Assembly (NCBI RefSeq): GCF_001653565.1
Contig: NZ_LYPB01000048.1
Location: forward strand, 62,001-126,000
Reading direction: 5' to 3'
Length of the DNA: 64,000 bases
DNA from: Paenibacillus oryzisoli
Lineage (GTDB): Bacteria > Bacillota > Bacilli > Paenibacillales > NBRC-103111
In this document: in pieces, positions 25,451-35,090 of the stretch
Layout of the letters: each line of letters begins with the position of its first letter
Numbering within the stretch: position 1 is the stretch's first letter
Notes under the pieces: model-generated
The model's input: the letters and a program-made list of their open reading frames with translations, nothing else
What the model was told of the DNA's origin: nothing
Databases searched by the model: none
Made by a program: the position numbers and the translations under genes

Positions 25451-27397
25451 CTATTCGGATTTCATGACTACACCAGCCGGCAGTACCCGTTCAATGTGCT
25501 CGCGGAGCGTTGCATTCGTATATAATTCCTCGCTGAAAATGGCAATAATCCCACTATCCTCACGCGTTCGAATCAATCTTCCCATCCCTTGTCGCAGTCT
25601 GAGCAACATATAAGGAATGTCTACTTCCTCGTATGGTGAAGCTGATGCTTCACGCTTCGCGTTAAACACGGGATCCTGTGGAGGAAACGGCAGCGCCCAG
25701 ACGATGACGTTGGATAGCGACGGTCCTGGAATATCGAGTCCCTCCCACAAGCTAACGGCAGCCAACACGCTATGTTCATTCTCTTGGAACGAGGCAATCA
25801 CATGTGAAATTTCTTGATCTCCTTCATAGAAGAAAGTTAGATTCTTACATTCCGAACGCGAGGACATCTCTCTCTTGAAATGTTGCAATTCTTGATGTGT
25901 CGGGAATAAAATAAGCGCTCTACCTTCTGTCCTATTCAGCAAGCTAACTGCTGAAGTCATCTTCTCTTGGAACGTTCCGCCATCTGTGAAACGCGGAGCA
26001 ATGACTTCCATTCGCTGCGCATAGTCATACGGTGAGTCTACCGAGAACGAGAGATATTTCTCTAGGCCTAAGCTGTTCGCCACATAGTCGAACTTACCTT
26101 CTACTGATAGTGTGGCCGACGAGAACACGATTGGCATTTTGGAGGAGAAGACATACTCCTTGAGCACTTCCTTCACCGTTCTTGGCATAACAACCAGACT
26201 GAGCCCTGTAATACTTTCCGTTGCCCAGCAAATGAAGGAATGATCATTGCGGAATAGCGCAAACGCCTTCTGCATCATCTCCAAGTGCTCCTCAACAATT
26301 TTCAGCTGATAATCGTTCAGGGTAAACATCTCGCCCTCGAAGACAAGCTCCTCTTCGATTTCGGACAAAATATCACAGAGCGTGTGAATCTCTCTCTTCA
26401 AGAGATCACTCATCACGATTTGTTTACGGTCAGAGCCCGCAATCGGGCGACAGCAGCCCTCCAGTACTTCGAACATACGTTCGCTCTGCTCGATCGCACG
26501 ATCTATACAGACGGCTAACGTTTCACGAACTTCCCCTTTTAACAAACGGATAACCAATTCCTCGAATACCACATGCTTCAGCTTATAGGTCAACGCCTTT
26601 TGAGCGGCGGATTCCATCAAATGCCCTTCATCAAACACAACGGTACAATGTTCTGGCAGAAGTGGCAATTGTCCTTCACGCTTACGACCGTCATACGTCC
26701 ACACATGTTCCATATAGAAGTCATGCGAACAAATGATTAAATCTGTCGATTTCCGGTAGGATTCACGCGACAAGGTTTGTCCACACCGATGCCGTTTATC
26801 ACACACAAAACAGTCTTGATACGCATCCCAGTTCATGCGGTGCCACTGTTCATCGCTTAGATGTGGATAGTTTTTGCGATCCCCGTAAGCATAGAACGTT
26901 TGCAAAGCTTCACGCGTATGCACGAAATCAGGAAGTTCCGCATATACGTCACGATATAGTTCTGTATCTTCATGACCAAATCTTGCTTCATCCAGCTTAA
27001 CCAGACAAGCATACTGATCTGGAGACTTAGCCAGTCGTGCATCAATGACCATATTCAAATGGCGAGCGATTTTATCAATATCCCCGCCAGGTTTAACGAG
27101 CTGTTCAATTAACGATTCGTCCGCACAGGCGATAATCGCCGGTTTGTTCGTGAAGCGCGAATAGCACAGCGCATATAATAAATACACTAACGTTTTGCCA
27201 GTCCCTACGCCGGCTTCCGCAAAAATCGTCTGTTTCTCAGCATAAGCCCGCTCTAGCTGAAACGCCATGTAAATCTGTTCATCCCGAACTTCAAAGCCTG
27301 CCTCAGGTAAAATGTCATAAAAGATATCCGCAATCCAGTCAGACACCTGCTGCATATATGGCTCTGCATGATCATATGCAAATGGATAACGTCCCAC
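25451..27397 (-). CDS. XPD/DinG-type Fe-S DNA helicase
   Basis: This 648-residue superfamily 2 helicase has Walker A EAGVGTGKT (61-69) and DEGH as motif II (256-259). Cys131, Cys196, Cys199 and Cys205 are spaced as the four ligands of the XPD-type 4Fe-4S cluster. Motif VI is RQGMGRLIRT near residue 610, after VIWALPFPPQDPVF. This makes it a 5'-3' ATP-dependent helicase of the DinG/YoaA/CsdA group with a repair or R-loop-resolving role. It lacks the N-terminal exonuclease domain seen in B. subtilis DinG. The start is a GTG at 27397 with GGGGG eight bases upstream. It is flanked by unrelated genes. Confidence 0.85.
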   Translation of the reverse strand: MGRYPFAYDHAEPYMQQVSDWIADIFYDILPEAGFEVRDEQIYMAFQLERAYAEKQTIFAEAGVGTGKTLVYLLYALCYSRFTNKPAIIACADESLIEQLVKPGGDIDKIARHLNMVIDARLAKSPDQYACLVKLDEARFGHEDTELYRDVYAELPDFVHTREALQTFYAYGDRKNYPHLSDEQWHRMNWDAYQDCFVCDKRHRCGQTLSRESYRKSTDLIICSHDFYMEHVWTYDGRKREGQLPLLPEHCTVVFDEGHLMESAAQKALTYKLKHVVFEELVIRLLKGEVRETLAVCIDRAIEQSERMFEVLEGCCRPIAGSDRKQIVMSDLLKREIHTLCDILSEIEEELVFEGEMFTLNDYQLKIVEEHLEMMQKAFALFRNDHSFICWATESITGLSLVVMPRTVKEVLKEYVFSSKMPIVFSSATLSVEGKFDYVANSLGLEKYLSFSVDSPYDYAQRMEVIAPRFTDGGTFQEKMTSAVSLLNRTEGRALILFPTHQELQHFKREMSSRSECKNLTFFYEGDQEISHVIASFQENEHSVLAAVSLWEGLDIPGPSLSNVIVWALPFPPQDPVFNAKREASASPYEEVDIPYMLLRLRQGMGRLIRTREDSGIIAIFSEELYTNATLREHIERVLPAGVVMKSE

Positions 27398-27472
27398 GTA
27401 TGTGCCCCCAACCTTCTAAGTTAAGAATCAAACTTGTATTATCTCATGAATGTATGGTAAATGCAAAAGCTG

Positions 27473-27518
27473 AAAAAAAGCCCAATTCCGCAGCGATGAC
27501 GCTGACTGGAATGGGCTG
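27473..27518 (-). terminator. terminator of the radical SAM gene
   Basis: AGCCCATTCCA and GGAATTGGGCT (minus strand) pair around an inner GCAGCGATGACGCTG helix and run into seven T. It starts six bases after the stop at 27524. Confidence 0.85.
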
Positions 27519-27523
27519 TTAAT

Positions 27524-28402
27524 TTACATACTGAATCGTTCGCGGTATCCGCATTTACGGCAAAGTTCCTCAACCACTTCGCGTCTGGAAAAGCCCTCGA
27601 ACAAGCGATTGGCGCGCTCACCTTCGATAATGTCGGAGAAATTGGTTTGGTTAATATTACCCAAATTGATAACCCCTTCCCCATCCAGACAACACGGGAT
27701 CACGGTTCCGTCAACAAGAATACCCGCTTGATTGCGCAGCGCATGGCAGAAGCCAGGTCCCTCGATTTCCTCCGCTTTCAAATCTGGCCACTGAAACTCA
27801 TGATCCTGATTCAGATAGACACGATCAGCAAGCTTAACGCCAGTCCCGCGGACGAATTTCTCGTCGATTTTGTAATCGAGCTCGAACTCCTTCTCTAGCA
27901 ATTCAAGCACTTCGCGATTCCGATTTCGTTCCAAATTCGTCTGATTATCTGTGTCTAAATTCCATAGTCGGAAAGAAATAATGACATTGGATTTCGCCAC
28001 GATTTCCTTGGCAAACCGCAGGACACTCGTCACATAACCTTCCTTATCCTCGGAGCCTTCATGACCATCAAAGCTATGCAAGGAGAAATTCATTTGGCGA
28101 AGAGCTGGTTTATCGAGCAGCTTGTGCCTATTTTTATTAATAAGCGTACCGTTCGTCGTGATGTTGACTTTGAAGCCCTTCTCGTGGCTCAAGTCTAGTA
28201 ATTCATCGATTTTGGGATGAAGCAGCGGCTCACCCTTGACATGCAAATAAATATGATCCGTATGCGGTTTAATTTGGTCAAGGATATTCGTAAATGTATC
28301 TATTTTGATGAAATTAGCTTGACGCTTCGTTTGCGGACAGAACGTGCAGGCCAAATTGCATACGCTCGTAATTTCAATATAAAACTTCTTAAACTTCTTC
28401 AT
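27524..28402 (-). CDS. radical SAM protein with SPASM-type C-terminus
   Basis: The 292-residue protein has CNLACTFC (Cys15, Cys19, Cys22), the CX3CX2C site for the 4Fe-4S cluster that cleaves S-adenosylmethionine. The core strands (HIYLHVKGEPLLHPKI, then FKVNITTNGTLIN) are typical. The C-terminal part has further cysteines (GFCHALRNQ; GTVIPCCLDGEG; ELCRKCGY) that fit an auxiliary-cluster SPASM domain, as in enzymes maturing peptides or modifying proteins. The frame is open to 28513, but CGGAG seven bases before the ATG at 28402 gives a normal start. No precursor peptide gene is evident next to it. It follows Amj by 86 bases on the same strand and might be co-transcribed. Confidence 0.85.
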   Translation of the reverse strand: MKKFKKFYIEITSVCNLACTFCPQTKRQANFIKIDTFTNILDQIKPHTDHIYLHVKGEPLLHPKIDELLDLSHEKGFKVNITTNGTLINKNRHKLLDKPALRQMNFSLHSFDGHEGSEDKEGYVTSVLRFAKEIVAKSNVIISFRLWNLDTDNQTNLERNRNREVLELLEKEFELDYKIDEKFVRGTGVKLADRVYLNQDHEFQWPDLKAEEIEGPGFCHALRNQAGILVDGTVIPCCLDGEGVINLGNINQTNFSDIIEGERANRLFEGFSRREVVEELCRKCGYRERFSM

Positions 28403-28488
28403 GGTCGGACTCCGTTTCTTGTGCACTACTACTATGATAGAGGCTATTATACCAAGCGAAGGGGCCGAAAGAAAGGTTTTCACACTTT

Positions 28489-29283
28489 TTAGAAAAATAC
28501 CTGCACCATCCAACCAATAAAGTAGGCTGACGGCACTAGAAATACTTGCGCTAAAAGCGTTCCCAAGAAGCGAGTTGTCATGAGTAAAGCATATATTTTG
28601 CCTAGCTGCTTCCGTTGCTCTTCGTCATGCAGTGCTTTGTCAGTGATGAGACCCAACTGGGGATCAATGAATATGGTAAGCAGAATCGTAGCGATTCCAT
28701 TAATCAATCCGGAGGCTTGGGAAGCTGTGGTTGCATGATCCGGCCATAAATGAGCAGCATAGAGTGAGGCGAGAACACCAACCGAGTAGAAAGCCGTGAC
28801 AACAATATTGATAAATAAGAAGCGTTTGGAAATCCCGAGATAACGGAATTGGCTTAGTTTCACTTTTGGTTTTTTGATATATTTGGTCGTGTTCTTCAGT
28901 TGTGAAATCGTTACATTCGTGAGCATCTTCGGCAGTGAACCCGCGAGTTCAAGACGAGCAATAACTCTAGCACTTATGTTGATAAAAGTAGGAAATAACG
29001 CGATCGCAATAATCGTCCCAATGGACGACGCTAACAGGGAGATGCGCAAATAACGCACCAAATCAAATGTTTGTTCATGTTTGGCGTAATCCACGAAATT
29101 CGCCGTCATCGGCGCCTGAATCAAGTTCGCTGTGCGCGACACAAGTACGACAATGCCAACCAGCGACAGTGCCACAGCGAGCTTGTTCACCCGCACACCC
29201 GCATAACGAATCGAGTATGACAATGTCTCGGCCGTATGAATTATCATCGTCAAAACAAATACCAGAATGAGTGTGTTGACCAT
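28489..29283 (-). CDS. amj: lipid II flippase Amj family protein
   Basis: This 264-residue integral membrane protein has six or more hydrophobic segments. It matches the Amj (YdaH, DUF2837) family: MVNTLILVFVLTMIIHTAET at the start, YSIRYAGVRVNKLAVALSL, and RTANLIQAPMTANFVDYA. In B. subtilis Amj flips the cell-wall precursor lipid II across the membrane as a stand-in for MurJ and is induced by envelope stress through sigma-M. AAGGA lies about 12 bases before the ATG at 29283. A MurJ-type gene is not in the window. I saw no clear ECF promoter upstream. Confidence 0.88.
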   Translation of the reverse strand: MVNTLILVFVLTMIIHTAETLSYSIRYAGVRVNKLAVALSLVGIVVLVSRTANLIQAPMTANFVDYAKHEQTFDLVRYLRISLLASSIGTIIAIALFPTFINISARVIARLELAGSLPKMLTNVTISQLKNTTKYIKKPKVKLSQFRYLGISKRFLFINIVVTAFYSVGVLASLYAAHLWPDHATTASQASGLINGIATILLTIFIDPQLGLITDKALHDEEQRKQLGKIYALLMTTRFLGTLLAQVFLVPSAYFIGWMVQVFF

Positions 29284-29324
29284 AAGATAGGTTCATCCTT
29301 TACTGGAGTGATGGGTGTATAAAA

Positions 29325-29363
29325 CAAAAACCCGCCTTCTGTTGGTCACATTAGGTGGGTTTC
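29325..29363. terminator. hairpin terminator
   Basis: AAACCCGCC (29328-29336) pairs with GGTGGGTTT near 29354. On the minus strand it runs into TTTTTGTTTT. It lies 535 bases beyond the ABC exporter stop (29899), so the transcript ending here would carry a long 3' tail or start within the intervening stretch. Confidence 0.6.
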
Positions 29364-29431
29364 TTGGGGGAGTACACTTCGAGTACAATATTCAACTTTA
29401 CACTGTCTGATCGGCGAATCTGTGGAGTTAG

Positions 29432-29454
29432 ATGGAAAATATGTAGTTAATTTC
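29432..29454 (+). repeat. direct repeat, copy 1 of 2
   Basis: ATGGAAAATATGTAG followed by TTAATTTC, 23 bases, identical to the copy 51 bases further on. The TAGTTAA inside it recurs inverted (TTAACTA) near 29540. Confidence 0.75.
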
Positions 29455-29482
29455 TCCGATTTCGCCCGAATTTCCATAATAA

Positions 29483-29505
29483 ATGGAAAATATGTAGTTA
29501 ATTTC
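29483..29505 (+). repeat. direct repeat, copy 2 of 2
   Basis: Exact second copy of the 23-base repeat at 29432-29454. The bases between the copies are rich in TTTC/GAAA words that look like further decayed repeats. Confidence 0.75.
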
Positions 29506-29590
29506 GCGTAATTCATCGGTTCCATCGAATTCCGTTGAACTTAACTACAGGAAATCCAGTTAATTCGGATTTCGGCAAGAAATCGTGAAG

Positions 29591-29615
29591 ATTAGCTGTA
29601 GATTTTACAGCTAAT
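29591..29615. repeat. perfect inverted repeat
   Basis: ATTAGCTGTA and TACAGCTAAT are perfect 10-base arms around GATTT. It sits between the direct repeats and the GT-rich stretch and is not followed by a T-tract, so it is not a standard terminator. Confidence 0.65.
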
Positions 29616-29898
29616 TGATTTAGTTTGTTGAAGTGATGCTGGTGTTGGGTTGCTAAGTGCTGGTGTGTTGCTGATGTGCAGCTGTAGTTGCTGGTTTTGT
29701 TGCAGATTGCTATTGTGCAGTTGTGCAGTTACGTTGTTAATACTACTGTGCAGCTGTTTTTGTTTTTGTTATTGATATGGTGATTGGAGTTACACCAGAC
29801 TAACAATACTATGTTGTTATTTGTAATATTCGTGACGAAGTTCGAATTTCCTTTATTTGTATTCGTCATAGCGCATGCTCACAAACTGACGCCTAAGC

Positions 29899-31722
29899 TT
29901 ATGCTTTACGGTCATCCCCGTACCACAGTTCACGAAACGTAGGACTGTGTCGCAGCAGATCATCTGACGTACCTTCCGCTTCGATCCGGCCATCTTTCAT
30001 TACGATGATGTGATCGGCACGTGTCAGCGCGGTTTTGCGATGCGAGACGACCAAGCACGTCGCCTCACTGCGGCTCTGGAACATCCGCTCCCAGAGCTTC
30101 TGCTCTGTCTCGACGTCGAGCGCGCTCGACAGATCGTCGAAGACGTACAGCTCGGCGTCCCGCACGAGCATCCGGGCTGCGGCCGTCCGCTGCGCTTGGC
30201 CGCCGGAGAGCTTCACCCCGCGCGGGCCAATGACCGTGTCCAGCCCTTCAGGCAGCTGCGCGACGTCGAACTCGAGCACCGCCGCGTTCAATGCCTGAGG
30301 CAAGCTATCGTCTTGCTCCGCTTGCCCGAGCAAAATATTATTGCGCAGCGTATCGCTGTATAACCGCGGCACCTGCGCGGTATAGGCGCTCTGCGGCGGT
30401 GTAAAGAAGGTGCCCGGATCCTCGACGGGCACACCATTCCACGCAATCGTTCCGCTCTCCTTGGGCAGCAGCCCAAGAAGGGAACGAACCAGCGTGGTTT
30501 TGCCTGAACCGATCGTTCCCGTGATAACGGTGAACGAACCTCTTTGCATGGCGAAGTGAATGTCAGCGATACCTCTACCCGTATCCGGGTAAGTATAGCT
30601 GAGTCCATTCACTTCCAGTCGCTGCAGCGGAGGCGCGACGACGCTGTCGTCCGCTTGATCTTTATATTGATCTTGAACTCGATCTTGATCTATTTTCACA
30701 GCTGTCGAATCAATCTTCCCTACCCGCTCCTTCTTCAAATACAACGGCTTCACCATCGTCAACACCTTCGCCGACGCTCCTTGCAACAAGAAGGTCAGTC
30801 TCTCCAAGGAAACACTCATTTGCTTAAAATACGTGATGAACTTCCCGACATTGGTTATAAACTGCGTCACAAAAGTCAAATAGTACACGAACAATGCGAG
30901 GTCACCAACGGTGAACGTTCCTGCTCTCATTTTCGTCCCCGCTAACAGAAGTAAGAGTCCTGTTCCCAGATTGACCGAATTCGAGAAAACAGAGTCTAGC
31001 AATTCACCCATCAGTCGATCTTTCAACATTGCCTTGCGACGTTGATCACCGAAGGAGCTGAACCGCTCCATCACTCGCTTCTCAGCGCCAGCCACCTGAA
31101 TGGCTTGCACGTTGCCGAACATTTCGCTAATCTCACCCGTTACCTTGGAGGTAGATTCTCGACTCGCCGCACGATATTTCTGCAAACGTACAGTGGCTAA
31201 TTGAGCGGCTGTGATAACAATAACGATTGGCATAAACACAAGAAGTGTCATTTGCGCATCAATACGAATTAATATGTACCCAGAAACAAGAGCGAAACAC
31301 GTCATCCCAAACACATCGACTGACCAGCTCGCGGCTTCCTCAGACTGATCCACATCGTCACGGAAATGACTGATAGCTTCCCCAGGTGACACGGGAATGG
31401 CCTGTGCACCGGGCTGCTTGAGAACATGCTCTAGCAAATTGCGGCGAAGCAGCATCCCCATGCGAAAGCGGAAATGAACATCCGTGATGAATCCAAAAAC
31501 GATCAGCAGAATCCTGCCCAAAGCAGCTCCAATCAGCAATGCGATTAAACCCCACACGCCAAAGCTTAGCTTGGCATTCCCTGTCAACGTGTCGAAAAAT
31601 TCTTTTGTAATCAGACCCGGAGCAATTGGAGCCAAATAAATGATCGTCCATGCGAAAGCATTTATGAAATATCGAAGGGGTTTATACATGATAAGCCCTT
31701 TTAAATACTGAAACGTCGTCAT
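29899..31722 (-). CDS. ABC exporter subunit with degenerate ATPase site
   Basis: This 607-residue fused membrane/ATPase protein has six N-terminal membrane segments (about 1-310) and an ATP-binding domain (about 370-600). Walker A is GTIGSGKTT and the signature LSGGQAQR is intact, but Walker B reads [11 protein letters not shown], with Asp where the catalytic Glu should be. Such a site binds ATP but hydrolyses it poorly, as in one half of heterodimeric exporters (BmrC/BmrD, TM287/288). The partner is the upstream gene, overlapping by the ATGA at 31719-31722. Part of the ATPase-coding sequence (about 30040-30460) is far richer in GC than the rest of the gene. The substrate, perhaps a drug or lipid, is unknown. 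Confidence 0.88.
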   Translation of the reverse strand: MTTFQYLKGLIMYKPLRYFINAFAWTIIYLAPIAPGLITKEFFDTLTGNAKLSFGVWGLIALLIGAALGRILLIVFGFITDVHFRFRMGMLLRRNLLEHVLKQPGAQAIPVSPGEAISHFRDDVDQSEEAASWSVDVFGMTCFALVSGYILIRIDAQMTLLVFMPIVIVITAAQLATVRLQKYRAASRESTSKVTGEISEMFGNVQAIQVAGAEKRVMERFSSFGDQRRKAMLKDRLMGELLDSVFSNSVNLGTGLLLLLAGTKMRAGTFTVGDLALFVYYLTFVTQFITNVGKFITYFKQMSVSLERLTFLLQGASAKVLTMVKPLYLKKERVGKIDSTAVKIDQDRVQDQYKDQADDSVVAPPLQRLEVNGLSYTYPDTGRGIADIHFAMQRGSFTVITGTIGSGKTTLVRSLLGLLPKESGTIAWNGVPVEDPGTFFTPPQSAYTAQVPRLYSDTLRNNILLGQAEQDDSLPQALNAAVLEFDVAQLPEGLDTVIGPRGVKLSGGQAQRTAAARMLVRDAELYVFDDLSSALDVETEQKLWERMFQSRSEATCLVVSHRKTALTRADHIIVMKDGRIEAEGTSDDLLRHSPTFRELWYGDDRKA

Positions 31723-33482
31723 GCCAACACCTCCTCTAACCCTGTGGCGAGCAATTGGCTGAAGCGGGAATTCGGGTCTGCGGCTAGAACTTCTCTACGT
31801 CCTGATTCCAAGACACGTCCCCCGTCCAAAATAACAATATGATCTGCACGCTGTACAGTGGCAAGTCGATGAGCGATCATGATACAGGAGCGTTCCGTTA
31901 ACAACTTGGAAACAGCTTTCTCCATACGTTGCTCCGTCAAAGGGTCCAGACGTGATGAAGCTTCATCCATAATAACAAGTCCAGGGTTCGTTAAGAATAC
32001 ACGTGCAAAAGCCAACAATTGCGCCTCTCCTGCGGATAAACTGCTTCCCCCTGATGCAAGCCCTGTATCCAAACCTTCTGGCATCGCATCATACCAAGCT
32101 CCTAAGCCAAGTTCATGAAGCACTGCAACAATCTGTTCATCACGAATCGATGCATCATAAAAGGTTAAATTATCACGAATTGTCCCTTGGATGATTTCAA
32201 TGTTCTGGGTCACTAGTGCGACCCGCTTGCGCAGTTCGGCTAATTTACAATCACGAATGTCAGTACTATTAAGTGCAATTACTCCACTTTGCGGGTCATA
32301 GAATCGCAATAATAATCTCGCAATCGTTGACTTTCCGCTACCTGTTCGACCCAGTAGTCCAAGCACTTCACCCGGCTTCAAAGTCATCGTCAAGTGATCA
32401 ATCGTCGGCTGATCGTCATCATAACTGAATACGACATCCTTGAAATCAACCCTAAGAGGTCCATCCGGGAGCACAGCCCCTGGCCCATCTTGAATCTTTG
32501 ATTGAATCGCGAAAAGCTCACGAATACGGGAAATACTTGCGTCAGCTTTTTGCAGATCTTCCATTTGCGTTCTGATCTTCTCAATCGGTTTAGCAAGTAA
32601 TTCCGTGTAAAAGAAAATTAAATACACCGTACCTAAGGATATTTGATTACCGTGCCATAAATAAGCGCTGATCGCGAATGCCATTGCATTCCCTAATGCG
32701 AATACGAAGATCGACATGTTCCACATTGCGCAGAAACCTAGGAAAGCTTTGACACGTAGAGGCAGCATTTTGCGGAGCATCGTATAGAAACGATTCATGA
32801 CGAAGCGTACTGCACCATTAGCACGAATATCTTCCGTACCCTCCAAATGTTCCCCAATAAAACCATAAAACTCTGCATTCGCTTGCCGCCATCCCGCCCA
32901 AACAGGTACAGCAAACTGACGAATCCACTGTATCAAATAAATCGCACAGACAACAAAAATAGCCATTCCTGTTCCAATCAACCAATTTTCCCGAAATAAA
33001 AGGACGAGAATACCGGCCATCAACAACACATTTCCAAATAAATGAATAATCATGGAAGAAAAGAAATTCGCAAGTGCATTCACATCCCCATCCACTCGTT
33101 CAATCAGCGAGCCTGATGTATGGCTTTTATGAAAAGACATATCTAGCGACAAACAATGTGAGGCTAAATCAACGCGCAACTTATTGGTCGTTTTCCATCC
33201 AACATTTTCGCTGTAATAAGTCGCAATCACAGATACTAACTGCTGCACCAACGCAAATCCAATGAATAGGATCGCCGCTGTATAAAGGGGCTGCATCGCG
33301 CCTTGCGACTGCGCAGTATCAATAAAAAATCGGATAATTTGCGGGTTAATCAGCTGCAGTCCGATAGATGTGAACAATAGGAGCGTTAGTCCGATCAGCG
33401 TCCCCTTCTGAGGGAACAAATAGCGACCAAGCAGCTCGCGGTATTGTCCCATGGAATTGCTGTTTTTTCGGTTTTTCTTCAT
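31719..33482 (-). CDS. ABC exporter subunit with intact catalytic Glu
   Basis: This 587-residue partner of the previous gene product has six membrane segments in the first half (about 30-310) and an ATPase domain in the second. Walker A is GRTGSGKST and Walker [12 protein letters not shown] has the catalytic Glu, but the signature is LSAGEAQLL instead of LSGGQ. The changed signature faces the partner's degenerate Walker B in the dimer, so the two genes together give one good and one poor ATP site, as in heterodimeric exporters. The frame is open to 33518; CGGAGGA about ten bases before the ATG at 33482 selects that start. It is the first gene of the pair and its stop overlaps the start of the second. 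Confidence 0.88.
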   Translation of the reverse strand: MKKNRKNSNSMGQYRELLGRYLFPQKGTLIGLTLLLFTSIGLQLINPQIIRFFIDTAQSQGAMQPLYTAAILFIGFALVQQLVSVIATYYSENVGWKTTNKLRVDLASHCLSLDMSFHKSHTSGSLIERVDGDVNALANFFSSMIIHLFGNVLLMAGILVLLFRENWLIGTGMAIFVVCAIYLIQWIRQFAVPVWAGWRQANAEFYGFIGEHLEGTEDIRANGAVRFVMNRFYTMLRKMLPLRVKAFLGFCAMWNMSIFVFALGNAMAFAISAYLWHGNQISLGTVYLIFFYTELLAKPIEKIRTQMEDLQKADASISRIRELFAIQSKIQDGPGAVLPDGPLRVDFKDVVFSYDDDQPTIDHLTMTLKPGEVLGLLGRTGSGKSTIARLLLRFYDPQSGVIALNSTDIRDCKLAELRKRVALVTQNIEIIQGTIRDNLTFYDASIRDEQIVAVLHELGLGAWYDAMPEGLDTGLASGGSSLSAGEAQLLAFARVFLTNPGLVIMDEASSRLDPLTEQRMEKAVSKLLTERSCIMIAHRLATVQRADHIVILDGGRVLESGRREVLAADPNSRFSQLLATGLEEVLA

Positions 33483-33570
33483 TCGTATGGAGTCCTCCGT
33501 ATTCCTCTCGACGTACACTCCATCATACTAAATTGACTCGATCTCGACAACGGACTGTTTGGCTAAAATG

Positions 33571-33595
33571 AAAAAAACCGCCGCTTTGGCGGTGG
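33571..33595 (-). terminator. terminator of the germination operon
   Basis: CCACCGCC-AAA-GCGGCGG on the minus strand is followed by TTTTTTT. It lies about 50 bases after the stop of the small last gene (33644). Confidence 0.88.
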
Positions 33596-33643
33596 ATATG
33601 GGCATATCCCTGTTAGCTGTCAGTGTAGTGTTAAGAATTCCAT

Positions 33644-33868
33644 TTATTCCGTTCCAATTATGTGGTTTAACGGATTGTATAAGGGAAGAACCCAATCGGT
33701 CGGACCTGGCAATTCAGGGTAAAAAAGAATTAGAATCCCAATCGTCAAGGCAATTGCGGAAATACCTCCAATAGCCACTTTCACTTTAACGCTTTTTACA
33801 TGCCTCGCCTCCAACAGGTAGATAACCAACGTTAATCCAATCATTTCAACAATAGGTAATGTTTTCAA
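33644..33868 (-). CDS. small two-TM protein of germinant receptor (D-type)
   Basis: This 74-residue membrane protein has two hydrophobic segments (IVEMIGLTLVIYLLEA and VAIGGISAIALTIGILILFY) and a short polar tail. Small two-helix proteins of this size are encoded beside many gerA-type operons and modulate the receptor (the D-subunit proteins). The start is a TTG at 33868 with GAGGAGA six bases upstream, 13 bases after the GerC stop. An open frame in the same register runs far into the GerC gene but is not translated from there. It is the last gene before the operon terminator. The D-subunit assignment is by size, topology and position, not by motif. Confidence 0.65.
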   Translation of the reverse strand: MKTLPIVEMIGLTLVIYLLEARHVKSVKVKVAIGGISAIALTIGILILFYPELPGPTDWVLPLYNPLNHIIGTE

Positions 33869-33881
33869 TTCTAATCTCCTC

Positions 33882-35090
33882 TTATTTTTTACGGATACTG
33901 CTCTCAGGGACCCCTTGAGGAACAGTGGATTTGCCAATCCGATAAATTTGTGTGGCAATGTGAACATTGACTTGTAATTCAGGAAATACCTGATCATTCC
34001 ACCGTTCCTTGACCTGGTTAAACTCCTTAGGATAATGCTGATAAAATTCTTCGGCAAAACCGAATGCATCCGTTTTGAGTTGCTTTTGTACTCGCTGCAG
34101 ACTGGCATCGATATCCCCCCTTATCAATTGAGTCCATGTCGTTTTGATTTGTTTGATAAACTGCGGATCAAAATTAGATTGATCCGTTGTGTTCAATACT
34201 AATTCTCCGTTCATTTCTACAAACAGCTCAATACGCCATATTCCATTTTTTTCAATGTGTGGAACAATCTTCGTTTGGGAATGAAGCATATTCACCGAAA
34301 CATAACCTGCGGACGTATTAACGGGGAACGAAAAAATTTTGGTCTCCAACTCATTGCAGATCGTAAGGATGCCCACGCTGGCACGTTCTTCTAAACTGCC
34401 TACTAATTTATCTTTATTAAATACATTAATGCCAGAAACTTGAATATTATTGTGAGTTGCATCTGCCGCTGTGGCGAATGGAATAATATGAATACGTGTC
34501 ATTAGAGCCGCTTGAGAGGCTCCATCTATTTTTTGCGCGAGTTCTTTGAGCGTAATTTGGGCACCTAACTTCAAATTGCCCATCTCCCGAAGTACTTCCG
34601 CAGAGCTTCGCTCCAAAGGAGGCTGCAGCTTGATCAGATCAACGGCCTTATCGTTGCTTACATACATATAAGCATGCTCCCGGAATTGGATATACCTCAG
34701 GAAGAAATCGATATAGGATTGAATCCCCTTCGCGGCAGCTTCTTTCCCGATAATGATGACCTCGCTTTGTCCCCAAAATAAAGAGCGTGACAGCTTGCCC
34801 TGCAGTTGGCTCATTGCATCAGCAATAGTCACTCCATCGGCGCTCATCATTATTGTCTGTCCTATAGCATTGCCGCCACTGCCTCCCGTATTGCCTTGAG
34901 GGCCGCCACCGGCCACCTTTGGGTAAAAGATTTGCGCGGATAACATTGTTTTATTATTCGGAATGCGGTCTACACCAACAGCCAGAACGATAGCTAAGTC
35001 ATTGATCTCCCTGCGATCCCAGCACCCCGTCGAAGTCACAGCAAAGAGCAGAAGCAACCAGTGAAACAGGAGCCTTTTTCCTGTTCTCAT
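33882..35090 (-). CDS. GerC-family spore germination lipoprotein
   Basis: The 402-residue protein has a lipoprotein signal peptide with the lipobox before Cys23 (FAVTSTGC, then WDRREINDLAIVLAVGVD, the classic GerAC start). The rest matches the Ger(x)C family, with the middle repeat SRSLFWGQSEVIIIGKEAA and the C-terminal domain ending near QIYRIG. It is the lipid-anchored subunit of a nutrient germinant receptor, on the outer face of the inner spore membrane. The frame is open to 35144; the ATG at 35090 overlaps the GerB stop (ATGA) and has GGAAG before it. Translation is therefore coupled to GerB. Confidence 0.93.
   Translation of the reverse strand: MRTGKRLLFHWLLLLFAVTSTGCWDRREINDLAIVLAVGVDRIPNNKTMLSAQIFYPKVAGGGPQGNTGGSGGNAIGQTIMMSADGVTIADAMSQLQGKLSRSLFWGQSEVIIIGKEAAAKGIQSYIDFFLRYIQFREHAYMYVSNDKAVDLIKLQPPLERSSAEVLREMGNLKLGAQITLKELAQKIDGASQAALMTRIHIIPFATAADATHNNIQVSGINVFNKDKLVGSLEERASVGILTICNELETKIFSFPVNTSAGYVSVNMLHSQTKIVPHIEKNGIWRIELFVEMNGELVLNTTDQSNFDPQFIKQIKTTWTQLIRGDIDASLQRVQKQLKTDAFGFAEEFYQHYPKEFNQVKERWNDQVFPELQVNVHIATQIYRIGKSTVPQGVPESSIRKK

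Larger units (their letters stand above)
29364..29898. other. gene-free stretch with repeats and GT-rich strand
   Basis: About 535 bases without any credible gene. The left part holds two direct repeats (29432-29454 and 29483-29505) and a perfect 10-bp-arm hairpin (29591-29615). The part from about 29635 to 29775 is strongly biased to G and T on the plus strand, built from degenerate GTTGCTG/GTGCAG words. It could be a degenerate intergenic repeat element or an untranslated RNA. Confidence 0.5.

Noticed and set aside
28403..28513. N-terminal extension of the radical SAM protein
   Set aside because: The extra 37 residues are unlike the family, and a ribosome binding site supports the ATG at 28402.
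29432..29505. Two spaced direct repeats considered as a CRISPR remnant
   Set aside because: Only two copies, no cas genes, and the bases between them are themselves decayed repeat words.
30010..30363. Long plus-strand open frames opposite the ABC exporter
   Set aside because: They arise from the high GC of this block and lie antisense to an intact conserved ATPase domain.
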